Part shown: positions 1 to 6,891 of the stretch, in pieces | Layout: every line of letters begins with the position of its first letter | Position numbering within the stretch: position 1 is the first letter of the stretch | Source of the DNA: CAZQKW01 sp964594075 | GTDB taxonomy: Bacteria; Desulfobacterota; WTBG01; CAIYCZ01 | DNA: 28,854 nucleotides | NCBI GenBank assembly: GCA_964594075.1 | Contig: CAZQKW010000043.1 | Span: 1-28,854, forward strand | Reading direction: 5' to 3' | Position numbers and translations under genes: made by a program | The notes under the pieces: model-generated | The model's input: the letters and a program-made list of their open reading frames with translations, nothing else | Databases searched by the model: none | Told to the model about the DNA's origin: nothing

Positions 1-225
1 GAAAAAGAGCATGGGAGCCGCTATCCAGTTTCAACTAAAAATTTGACATCCTCCTGTTCAATGGCCATGGGACTGAATTTCACCCGCAGCCAACGCTTGG
101 ATGCCCGTATCAGTACCGAAAAAATAAGCTTCAGCGCAGCCTTCGCTATAATGGTCTGGAAAAACTGGACCGGGTTGAAGGTGGATTTGCAGAAATAAAA
201 AGCACAAATAGCGGGAGGCAAATCC
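1..225. other. left flank, no recognisable gene
   Basis: No gene is supported here. A 68-codon open frame on the minus strand (21-227) resembles no family I know and overlaps the ribosome-binding site of the transposase remnant that follows. The stretch probably contains the left end of that insertion sequence, but I could not identify a terminal inverted repeat. Confidence 0.35.
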
Positions 226-511
226 ATGAAAAAAGGACGGAGGAATCATAGCCCAGAGTTCCAAGCTCGTGTAGCCTTGGAGGCCATCAAGGGGATCAAA
301 AGCATGTCGGAACAGGCATCTGAGTATGTCGTGCATCCTAACCAGATCAATCAGTGGAAGAAACAGGTTTTGGAGGAACTTCCCGGGATTTTCAGTAAGA
401 AGCGGAGCCGGGAGGCAGAGAACGAGGCAGAAATAAAAGCTGTTGTAGCAGCACATTGGGCAGTTGCAGTTTGAGTTGGACTGGCTAAAAAAGTCTGACA
501 TTGAGTCTTGA
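226..511 (+). pseudogene. IS3-family transposase OrfA remnant (frameshifted)
   Basis: This is a degenerate OrfA, the small helix-turn-helix DNA-binding protein of IS3-family elements. The start is ATG 226 behind a GGGAGG ribosome-binding site. The N-terminus (KKGRRNHSPEFQARVALEAI) is the typical OrfA opening, followed by the helix-turn-helix with the HPNQINQWKKQ signature. The open frame runs only to 474. The expected C-terminal leucine-zipper motif (IGQLQFELDWLKKS) is read one frame over, at about 449-511, and an in-frame TAG at 446-448 sits where the family usually has Tyr. One frameshift plus one nonsense codon therefore kill the gene. The family assignment is secure; the exact subgroup (IS150/IS407-like) is not. 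Confidence 0.85.
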
Positions 512-602
512 GCAGAAGCAGGGACTGACCACCCTTTTTTGATTCCTTCCTGTCGGTGAGCCAGCAGTGTGAGTTGCTTGTGTGTCCCGCTCAAGCTATT
601 AG
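507..602 (+). pseudogene. IS3-family transposase OrfB remnant (5' fragment)
   Basis: Directly after the broken OrfA, three pieces in different frames match the start of an IS3-family OrfB, which carries the DDE integrase core. They are LEQKQGL at 507-527, SVSQQCELL at 553-579 and SRSSY at 585-599, the last followed by a TAG. Together they reproduce the usual opening of OrfB. Homology stops at about 600, so the whole catalytic DDE domain is missing. The fragment is non-functional. The frames were read by eye; a blastx with frameshift tolerance would confirm them. Confidence 0.75.
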
Positions 603-604
603 TG

Positions 605-830
605 ATGTTTGCAATGCTGGCTTCGCCTCTCAGTCCTTCAAAAATAATGCGGATTTTTTCTTCAGAATTGAATTTGCCGCGGGTGTTGCTTTTGATTTCT
701 CGTACTACAGATTCGGGATTGTTCTGGGTTTTAGGTTGCATAGTGACCTTTTCGTTTGTGCGATTCATAACCCCAGACCTTCTCTTACCCATTTCCTAAA
801 TCTGTCCACTTTTCTTTGAGCCTCTACAAC
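605..830 (-). pseudogene. second IS3-family OrfA remnant (5' end only)
   Basis: Read on the minus strand from ATG 792, the protein opens with about 60 residues including SNTRGKFNSEEKIRIIFEGL and RGEASIA. This is the N-terminus of a different IS3-family OrfA (usual form TRRKFSAEEKIRIVLEGLRG). Family similarity ends near 610, where the sequence runs into the first element. The long open frame that continues leftwards to 58 is antisense to that element and is not a real protein. The stretch upstream of the ATG (about 795-830, containing GTGGACAG on the minus strand) probably includes the terminal inverted repeat of this element, but I could not delimit it. Confidence 0.75.
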
Positions 831-905
831 TACAATAAATAGTAGTCATCTTTTATTTATAACTCTATATATTGTATTTTTTACTTGACGAAAAGTTTAT
901 CTCTG

Positions 906-954
906 GTAAAACAGACTACCACCCATTACACAACCGTGATACGCACTGTTTTAC
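906..954. promoter_or_regulatory. inverted repeat upstream of parA
   Basis: A perfect 9-base inverted repeat (GTAAAACAG at 906-914, CTGTTTTAC at 946-954) with a 31-base spacer lies 36 bases before the parA-like start. A weak promoter-like TTGACG at about 884-889 lies just upstream. The repeat could be an operator or a ParA/ParB-type binding site. This is inference from position and symmetry only. Confidence 0.3.
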
Positions 955-990
955 AATGCCCGTTAACCTTTTTGCGCAAGGAGGAAGTTC

Positions 991-1998
991 ATGCGAATTA
1001 TTGCAGTTGCCAATCAAAAAGGGGGATGCGGAAAGACTACCACCGCCATCAATCTTTCCTATTCTCTGTCTATCCGTAACCACAAGGTGCTGCTTGTGGA
1101 CTGCGACCCGCAGGCGCATGCAACCATGGCGTTGAAAATAAAGCCCTCAGACCTTGAGCACAGTTTGTATAATGTCTTGACCCCGGCGGATGGGCATAAC
1201 GCAACGCTGGAGCAGATCATCATTCCCATACACGAATATTTGCACCTTGCGCCTTCAAACATCATTCTGAGTGCCGTGGAACAGGAGCTTTCGGGTGTGG
1301 ATGGCAGGGAAGAGAAGCTGATGCAGGCATTGCAAAGAATAGACGATCAGTATGCCTATTGCATTATTGACTGTCCCCCAAGCGTGGGGTTGCTCTGTTT
1401 TAATGCGCTTCGCGCAGCATCAGAAGTTATTATTCCCATAGACATGAGCCTTTTTTCTTTGCGCGGCATTGCCAAGCTGTTAGAACTGACCGTCATACTT
1501 AAAGATGAACTCGGCCACACCATTACCCCGCGCGCACTCATTACCATGTATGACCGGCGGACAAAATATTCGCAGCGTGTGTTGGATAAAGTTCGTGAAG
1601 AATTCGGCGCCAACGCTTATCAAACCATCATTCGCTATAATATTCGGCTGCGTGAAACAGTGGATTATGGATTACCGGTCGGTTTGTTTGATAAACGTTC
1701 CAATGGCCATCTTGACTATGAGCAGTTGGCTGAAGAAATCGCGGGGTTAAAAGAGGAAGCCGCAGTTCTGCATGATGCCACGGCCACCGGGATGACGCAA
1801 GACATGCTGCAAAAAACTGAGTGTTATATCGGCGAGGTTATGCAAGCAGTAATTCCTGAAGAATCGCTTGCGGACTTGGAAGAGATTCTGCCTCCGGCTT
1901 ATAAGTCATCATTTCCCGAGATGGTGCAGGCTCTCGGCGTTGGAGCCGCTGAAACTTGTGCCGCAGAAGACAGCGAAAGTGAAGACCCTCTGGATTAG
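991..1998 (+). CDS. parA: ParA/Soj-family P-loop ATPase (orphan)
   Basis: This is a 335-residue ATPase of the ParA/MinD family, which forms ATP-dependent dimers to position DNA or other cargo. It has the deviant Walker A motif KGGCGKTT (residues 10-17) with its signature Lys10, the A' motif VDCDPQ (36-41) and the Walker B motif IIDCPP (125-130). A clear AGGAGG precedes ATG 991. The core ends near residue 255. The remaining 80 or so residues are an unusual acidic tail (ending ESEDPLD) not usual in chromosomal Soj proteins. No ParB gene or parS-like site is visible, so the partner is unknown. It could be an orphan regulator or a relic of an integrated element; the neighbouring insertion-sequence scar fits the second idea. 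Its stop overlaps the stop of the convergent sigma factor. Confidence 0.9.
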   Translation: MRIIAVANQKGGCGKTTTAINLSYSLSIRNHKVLLVDCDPQAHATMALKIKPSDLEHSLYNVLTPADGHNATLEQIIIPIHEYLHLAPSNIILSAVEQELSGVDGREEKLMQALQRIDDQYAYCIIDCPPSVGLLCFNALRAASEVIIPIDMSLFSLRGIAKLLELTVILKDELGHTITPRALITMYDRRTKYSQRVLDKVREEFGANAYQTIIRYNIRLRETVDYGLPVGLFDKRSNGHLDYEQLAEEIAGLKEEAAVLHDATATGMTQDMLQKTECYIGEVMQAVIPEESLADLEEILPPAYKSSFPEMVQALGVGAAETCAAEDSESEDPLD

Positions 1999-3368
1999 AT
2001 GGGGTTGAGAAGAGAAAACAAAATTTGCGCTTCGCCTTTTTTACGCAGTTTGCGCAGTGCCTGATTTTCTAACTGACGAACCCGCTCCCGGGAGATCTTG
2101 AATTTGCGGGCAACTTCTTCAAGAGTTTTCTCGCCCTCTTTGCCGATGCCGAACCGCAATTTTAGAATCGCTGCCTCCCGAGGCGGCAGTGTTTGAATAA
2201 TTCTATCAGCTTCTTCTTTGATTACTTTTTTACATAATTGCTCAACCGGATTTGCCTCTTGATCAGACAGGATATTAAGAATGGGGTCAACCGTATCACT
2301 GAGGGGTGCTTCAAGGGACAACGGCTCTTTGAAAGTGGTAATAATATTTATAATCTCCTGAACAGGCATTTTGACGCGCCGGGCAATCTCATGCAGCGAG
2401 GGTTCCTTGCCGCTTTCATGCATCGCTTCTTGCATGGCCCGCTTAATTTTAAAAAACTTTTCATTAATATATACCGGGACGCGAATAATCCGTCCTTTTT
2501 CTTCAAATGCTCTGGTGATGCTTTCGCGAATCCACCATGAGGCATAGGTAGTAAGTCGAAACCCTTTTCGATAGTCAAATTTTTCCACTGCCCGTATGAG
2601 TCCGAGGTTCCCTTCCTGAATGAGATCCCATAATGGCACACCCCGATTGCTGTAATGTCTTGCGATGCTTACCACAAGACGTAGATTTCCCTGAATAAGA
2701 CCTTGCCGCGCATCTCTGACAATGGGTTCCAGATCAAGTAGGCGTGATCGTATTCGCGAAAGTTCTTGCAACTGGCGGCCAAAACGGAGTTTTTCTTCTG
2801 GCGAAAGGACATTGCCCTCAAGAAGCAGATGCCAGCGCGGCAGTTTTTGAACCTGGATTTTGTGCAAAGATTCTATAAATTCTGCAAGCGCTTTAACCTT
2901 CTCCTTGGCACGTTTTTTCTGTGAAGAAGAAGCATGAAGTTCCCCAGAAATATGACGCTCAATTTTTTTAATTTTTTTATATAAGGTGAGTGCCTTGATG
3001 AGTTGAGCATCTTCCTGCGGGTATCCCGTGCTTAAAAACAGCATGTTCCTGAGCACTGCATGATGTCCGATGACATGTAATATCCGTATGGCATTTGTGA
3101 GCAAGGAAATTTGCTCTTTACGGCCTGTGAAAAATATGCGCGCCCATTTTTTCTCCTCTTCCACAGTCAGGAGATTTATTTTGCTTAATTCTTTTAAATA
3201 AAGATTGAAAAAGTTCTTTAAAGAAGGCAGGTATCTATGGGCCTGGTCGGTTTGCTCGACAGAAAATGCATCTATACTGTCTTCTTCCAATACAAGTGGA
3301 ACTTTATCTGTATTAAAAAGTATATTATTTTCGTCGTTAATTATTGTATTATGCTTCATATTTGTCAT
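1995..3368 (-). CDS. sigma-70 family RNA polymerase sigma factor (RpoD/RpoS-like)
   Basis: This 457-residue group 1/2 sigma factor recruits core RNA polymerase to promoters. A region 1.2-like segment lies at residues 48-81 (YLKELSKINLLTVEEE). A long helical, Lys-rich linker occupies about 85-225. Region 2 spans about 227-300, with GNLRLVVSIA, the core-binding DLIQEGNLGLIRAVEKFD and the -10-reading TTYASWWIRESITRAF. Region 3 is at 301-355. Region 4 is at about 380-445, with the helix-turn-helix ISRERVRQLENQALRKLR. Regions 2.3-2.4 look like a vegetative factor. However, there is no acidic region 1.1, and no dnaG or rpsU gene lies next to it, so it is more likely an alternative factor. The ribosome-binding site before ATG 3368 is poor, and an in-frame ATG at 3359 is possible. 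It converges on the parA-like gene with a 4-base overlap. Confidence 0.93.
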   Translation of the reverse strand: MTNMKHNTIINDENNILFNTDKVPLVLEEDSIDAFSVEQTDQAHRYLPSLKNFFNLYLKELSKINLLTVEEEKKWARIFFTGRKEQISLLTNAIRILHVIGHHAVLRNMLFLSTGYPQEDAQLIKALTLYKKIKKIERHISGELHASSSQKKRAKEKVKALAEFIESLHKIQVQKLPRWHLLLEGNVLSPEEKLRFGRQLQELSRIRSRLLDLEPIVRDARQGLIQGNLRLVVSIARHYSNRGVPLWDLIQEGNLGLIRAVEKFDYRKGFRLTTYASWWIRESITRAFEEKGRIIRVPVYINEKFFKIKRAMQEAMHESGKEPSLHEIARRVKMPVQEIINIITTFKEPLSLEAPLSDTVDPILNILSDQEANPVEQLCKKVIKEEADRIIQTLPPREAAILKLRFGIGKEGEKTLEEVARKFKISRERVRQLENQALRKLRKKGEAQILFSLLNPI

Positions 3369-3467
3369 CTATTACATTTTGCATCATAAAACATTCTTAA
3401 CATTTCAAAAATAAAATAATCCTTTTATTTTAAAAGTCAACATTAATTTATATAAGGAAAAATTGAA

Positions 3468-4019
3468 ATGGATGATGAAAAATTAAAAAATATGGAAAAA
3501 AATTATAATAAGAAACTTGAAAGAAACTTTTTAGCACAGATGAAGGGAAATATTAGGCGACTGAGCGATGATGAATTAAGAGAAAGAATTATACGGTTTT
3601 TAAATGACCATACAATTTGCACGTTAGCCACATGCACAAACAATATACCTCGTGCAACGCCCGTGCGTTATCGTAGCCAGGGACTCGATATTTTCATTTT
3701 AACAGAGGGTGGCGGAAAATTAAAAAATATTATGGAAAATCAAAATGTTTCAGTTAGCATCACAGGTGATTATTCCGGATTTCAAAGCGTTACCGGCCTG
3801 CAACTCTGGGGAATAGCAGAAATTATAAAGCCGAGAGACGGTCAGCGCTATGATGAAGCATGGGCGCTTATGAGACTTGAGGAGAGGGAAGATTTAAAAA
3901 CAATGAAGGTTAAAGCAGTTGCCAAAGGCATGTGCATCATAAAGATAACAGTACAAAAAGCACGATTTTTATGTTTTCCTGAGGGAATATTGAATCAGAC
4001 GCTAACTGTCAGCCAATAA
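3468..4019 (+). CDS. pyridoxamine 5'-phosphate oxidase-like FMN split-barrel protein
   Basis: This 183-residue protein appears to have a PNPOx-like split-barrel fold. After a Lys/Asn-rich N-terminal helix (1-45), the barrel begins with FLNDHTICTLATC and the classic strand-turn IPRATPVRYR. It then shows an FILTEGGGKLKNI segment (usual K..N pattern) and VSVSITGDY. Members bind FMN, F420 or haem, and many have no known substrate. The active residues of true PNP oxidase are not evident, so vitamin B6 synthesis should not be assumed. AAGGA lies about 9 bases before ATG 3468. The first half is notably rich in A and T compared with the neighbours. It stands alone, ending in the hairpin region shared with the convergent gene. 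Confidence 0.72.
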   Translation: MDDEKLKNMEKNYNKKLERNFLAQMKGNIRRLSDDELRERIIRFLNDHTICTLATCTNNIPRATPVRYRSQGLDIFILTEGGGKLKNIMENQNVSVSITGDYSGFQSVTGLQLWGIAEIIKPRDGQRYDEAWALMRLEEREDLKTMKVKAVAKGMCIIKITVQKARFLCFPEGILNQTLTVSQ

Positions 4020-4087
4020 AAAAGGTTCCAGTTACCCCCAGGAGGGGGAGGGGGTAGCATAAAAGGGGTGATGCATTACTGGAACCT
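4017..4087 (-). terminator. terminator hairpin with G-rich interior
   Basis: A perfect 10-base inverted repeat (AGGTTCCAGT 4023-4032, ACTGGAACCT 4078-4087) encloses a second 7-base stem (TACCCCC 4033-4039, GGGGGTA 4050-4056). Read on the minus strand, the outer stem is followed by six T residues (4017-4022). It therefore fits a rho-independent terminator for the minus-strand gene that ends at 4141. It may also stop plus-strand transcription, but it lacks a T tract in that direction. Confidence 0.65.
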
Positions 4088-4140
4088 CATAATTAATTAT
4101 AACACAAAAAACAGCTTTTTCCAGAGATGCAAAAATTTTA

Positions 4141-5847
4141 TCACAAGGAAGGCGCAGCCTGTTTAAAAACCGTCAGTTTATTCTTAGAATCTTTCTTAAA
4201 GGTGCTCTGGATGTCTGATAAAATATAGAGTTCAGATAGCTGGTCGCCGTCAAAATCAAACATGCCATAATCTCTGATACAGCCGTCCAAAATACCGCTT
4301 GACCAGTTTGGCGAAAGATCGTAACCGTCCCAGTGCAGGCACAAGACCTCTCCCCGATCGTATTGACCAATCTTTTCTGTTAGGAAATTGCCCTGTTTCG
4401 TATTTCGTGCAACGATAACGTCAAGCCTGCCGTCCCGGTTAAAATCATCGCATAAAACACGCAACGGAAGAAATTCCCGCTCTCTGATCTCATTATTAAA
4501 CCTTAGCTTATAATACTCATTGACCTCGCCGCCCAGTTTCAGTTGCTGATCCCTCCACATCATCCTTCCCAAACTGGAAAAGATATAGAGTTGATAATTA
4601 AGGCTTAACACTCCCTTGTAAAACGCTATATATTCCAGCCGGCCGTCGCCATCGAGATCGCCTTGGGCAAAGCTGTACAGGTGAAATGATTCAGGTATAA
4701 GAAACTCATTGCGCATCATTAATCTGCCGTTTTTCCATAAAAAATTGTAAATTTGATTGGCAAAGGGATTGGTTTCTCCCGCCGTCTGACCGAGTATTAT
4801 CGCGCGTTTGCCGGGAGGCTGGTAAATTCTGAAAATCCATTGTTGAGATTTTTCGATTTTATTGAATGAATTATCGGTCTGCTCCAGAATAAAGGAATTT
4901 GGGGAGAAAAATTTGGGCGCGGTTTCTCCGACGCAGCTCACGAATAGTTCATCGCGGCCGTTTTTATTGGTGTCACCGGTGTCAATGCGCAGAATAAAAT
5001 CGCGGGGATCTCCCTTGATTTCTTCTCGTTGTTTCAGTTCCATGCCAGAGCACTGATAAATAACTATTCTACGGTCGCCGGAAAGTGCCAGTTCAGCTTT
5101 TCCATCACCATCCAGGTCTCCTGCAGCCAAACAGTTCAGCACATCGCCGGAAATCGTTGTGGAATAAAACGGTGTTGACTCAAAAAGCGGTGGTTTTTTT
5201 TCGGCTCGCGGTTGCTCCACGGTCTGGTATTCAGTCTCTTCCGATGCATCCTGCTCTGTATCAGCAGGCACGTTATCTCGCGGCGCTTCCTTGGAGGGTT
5301 GCGGGACTACTGTGGCAGACGGCGGTTGTTCTACCTGCGGGGAAGAAGGTGTCTCCGGCTCAATTGCTTCCGGCTCTCCGAGAATTTTTTTTCGCACGGC
5401 TTCAGCAAATGTGGTGAGCTGCGGCAGCATGTCATTGAGACCCAGGCTCTGGATAAAAAAAGGAGTGACGGCATCGGGATTGGCCGTTTCAATCAGACGG
5501 GTATCAAGGCTTGCATTCGTTCCAATTTTAGTTATGCTGCCGACAAGAATATAGTCTGCGCGGAGCTTTTTACCTATGGCAATGTCAGCAGCAAGAGGGT
5601 GCTCGGGAGGAAGTTTATTCAGTTCGCTGCGAACGGTGAAGCTGTCTATTATGGTAATCTTTTCGCCTACTGCAATACGGGAAGGCAACAGAGATGAAAT
5701 CCCGTCTCTGATGTACCCAATATCGTCTTTTGAATTAACTGCAAAAGGAAAGATCGCAAGGCGTTTTTCTGTCGCAAAAACCGGACTAACTGCAGCACAA
5801 AGCACATACAGCAGCACCATTATTTTAAAGCCTTTTATTTTGGCCAC
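4141..5847 (-). CDS. secreted protein with TolB/CsgG-like N-terminus and FG-GAP repeats
   Basis: About 568 residues are predicted if translation starts at GTG 5847, which has AAGGGA six bases upstream and leads straight into a signal peptide (FKIMVLLYVLCAAVSPVFA, then TEKR). The open frame extends to ATG 6021, but that extension would bury the signal peptide. The mature N-terminus (KRLAIFPFAVNSKDDIGYI, then ADYILVGSITKIG) resembles the TolB/CsgG/FlgO-like fold in periplasmic lipoproteins. A Pro/Glu/Thr-rich linker follows. The C-terminal half carries about five FG-GAP/VCBS-like repeats with calcium-type loops such as GDLDGDGKAEL, GDLDGDGRLEY and DDFNRDGRLDV, expected to form a beta-propeller. 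The likely location is the periplasm or cell surface. The function is unknown. Confidence 0.75.
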   Translation of the reverse strand: MAKIKGFKIMVLLYVLCAAVSPVFATEKRLAIFPFAVNSKDDIGYIRDGISSLLPSRIAVGEKITIIDSFTVRSELNKLPPEHPLAADIAIGKKLRADYILVGSITKIGTNASLDTRLIETANPDAVTPFFIQSLGLNDMLPQLTTFAEAVRKKILGEPEAIEPETPSSPQVEQPPSATVVPQPSKEAPRDNVPADTEQDASEETEYQTVEQPRAEKKPPLFESTPFYSTTISGDVLNCLAAGDLDGDGKAELALSGDRRIVIYQCSGMELKQREEIKGDPRDFILRIDTGDTNKNGRDELFVSCVGETAPKFFSPNSFILEQTDNSFNKIEKSQQWIFRIYQPPGKRAIILGQTAGETNPFANQIYNFLWKNGRLMMRNEFLIPESFHLYSFAQGDLDGDGRLEYIAFYKGVLSLNYQLYIFSSLGRMMWRDQQLKLGGEVNEYYKLRFNNEIREREFLPLRVLCDDFNRDGRLDVIVARNTKQGNFLTEKIGQYDRGEVLCLHWDGYDLSPNWSSGILDGCIRDYGMFDFDGDQLSELYILSDIQSTFKKDSKNKLTVFKQAAPSL

Positions 5848-6021
5848 AGAGGTTCCCTTTGTATCAAATGAATTATAAATTTTTGGGAAAAATGCCATCA
5901 GGTGAAAAGCACGTTTATTTGATACACAAAAAAATGTGGGCTGTAAAGTCAATTTATTGAAAAAACGCGATAAAAGAGACAGTAAAATATTTTTAGAATA
6001 TAATAATTTTTTTATTGACAT

Positions 6022-6258
6022 TAAGAAATCGATATACTAAAAAATCACAAAATTGATGAATATTTTAGATGTAAAGTAATTTCCTTGACCGGTTTCATGC
6101 CTCGCAAGCCCCGCCTTGTAGGCGTGGCGCTTCACAAAAAAATTTTGATTATGTTAACGCTTAAAAGGCTTTTTCTTTTTTAGCAAAGATGGGGAGTGAG
6201 GGTAATTTAAAGAAGGGGTAGCACAAAAAAAACAACAAACAGGAGACAGGAGGGAAAA
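6022..6258. other. divergent intergenic region with imperfect hairpin
   Basis: This gap separates two divergently oriented exported-protein genes. It holds an imperfect GC-rich hairpin around 6102-6125 (CCGCCT, then AGGCGTGG) and A/T-rich flanks that could carry promoters for both genes. No -35/-10 pair is convincing. A GGAGACAGGAGGG ribosome-binding stretch precedes the gene at 6259. Confidence 0.3.
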
Positions 6259-6795
6259 ATGATGCAGATGAAAAAACGTAAAGCAGGTTTTTATTTGTTA
6301 ATCGTGCTTCTGGCGATGCCGCTTCTCATAACGACATTACCAGAGGCCTGTGCCCAGGAAGGACTTGACCCATTAATAATTTTAAGTCCGGGAAGCACGA
6401 CAAAAACCAATTTTTATATTGATGGGATTTTTGATATTCGCAAATTGAAACCAGCAGCTACCACGCTTGTCGTGGCGCTTGCCTCCGGGGATGTAAATCC
6501 GGGCACACTCAAATTCACGCTGGAATATGTTCCGCAAAAGACCGAGCCTTTCTTATTTGAAATAGGCTACAACATGATCGGATTTGCCTATGCGCTGGGT
6601 GGCACCCCCGAGGTGATCATTGAAGGCAGCGACCAGTTTTTTAAATTAATAAAAACAGTTGATATTAATGCAAATTTTGGCTTGGCAGCGGTTTCATTCC
6701 TGGTGAGCAGTCTAAACAACCCGGGCAATTTCCAATTTCCTGCTGCTTTTACGTTGACCATTGAGCTGTCAGCAGCAACGCCACCCTCTGAATAA
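6259..6795 (+). CDS. small exported protein of unknown function
   Basis: This 178-residue protein is not recognised. The N-terminus is a clear Sec signal peptide (basic MKKRK, a hydrophobic core, then EACAQ), with cleavage probably after about residue 32. The mature protein of about 145 residues is low in charge and rich in beta-prone, Gly and Pro residues, with no cysteine, which suggests a soluble beta-sandwich. A strong AGGAGGG site precedes the ATG pair at 6259/6262. It lies 96 bases before a porin-like gene on the same strand, so a joint role at the outer membrane is possible. That is inference from position only. Confidence 0.7.
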   Translation: MMQMKKRKAGFYLLIVLLAMPLLITTLPEACAQEGLDPLIILSPGSTTKTNFYIDGIFDIRKLKPAATTLVVALASGDVNPGTLKFTLEYVPQKTEPFLFEIGYNMIGFAYALGGTPEVIIEGSDQFFKLIKTVDINANFGLAAVSFLVSSLNNPGNFQFPAAFTLTIELSAATPPSE

Positions 6796-6891
6796 ATTGA
6801 ATTCACGGCTACTTTAACAAAATTATTGCTCCATTAATTGCTGTAAAGAAGTTTAAGAAACCTATAACTTATATTTAGAGGAGGGGTTACA

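Larger units (their letters stand above)
226..830. mobile_element. composite scar of two converging IS3-family fragments
   Basis: Two unrelated IS3-family fragments point towards each other and abut at about 600-610. The left one is plus-strand OrfA plus the start of OrfB; the right one is the start of a minus-strand OrfA. Neither has a DDE domain, so the region cannot transpose by itself. The arrangement implies at least one insertion followed by a deletion that removed the interior of both elements. Confidence 0.7.

Noticed and set aside
58..792. A 244-codon minus-strand open frame
   Set aside because: Only its first 60 or so residues match an IS3-family OrfA; the rest is antisense to another insertion-sequence fragment.
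3468..4019. Calling the split-barrel protein pdxH
   Set aside because: It is PNPOx-like in fold only; the substrate-binding residues of true PdxH are not recognisable.
5848..6021. N-terminal extension of the FG-GAP protein from ATG 6021
   Set aside because: It would place 58 residues before a clean signal peptide; GTG 5847 has a proper ribosome-binding site.
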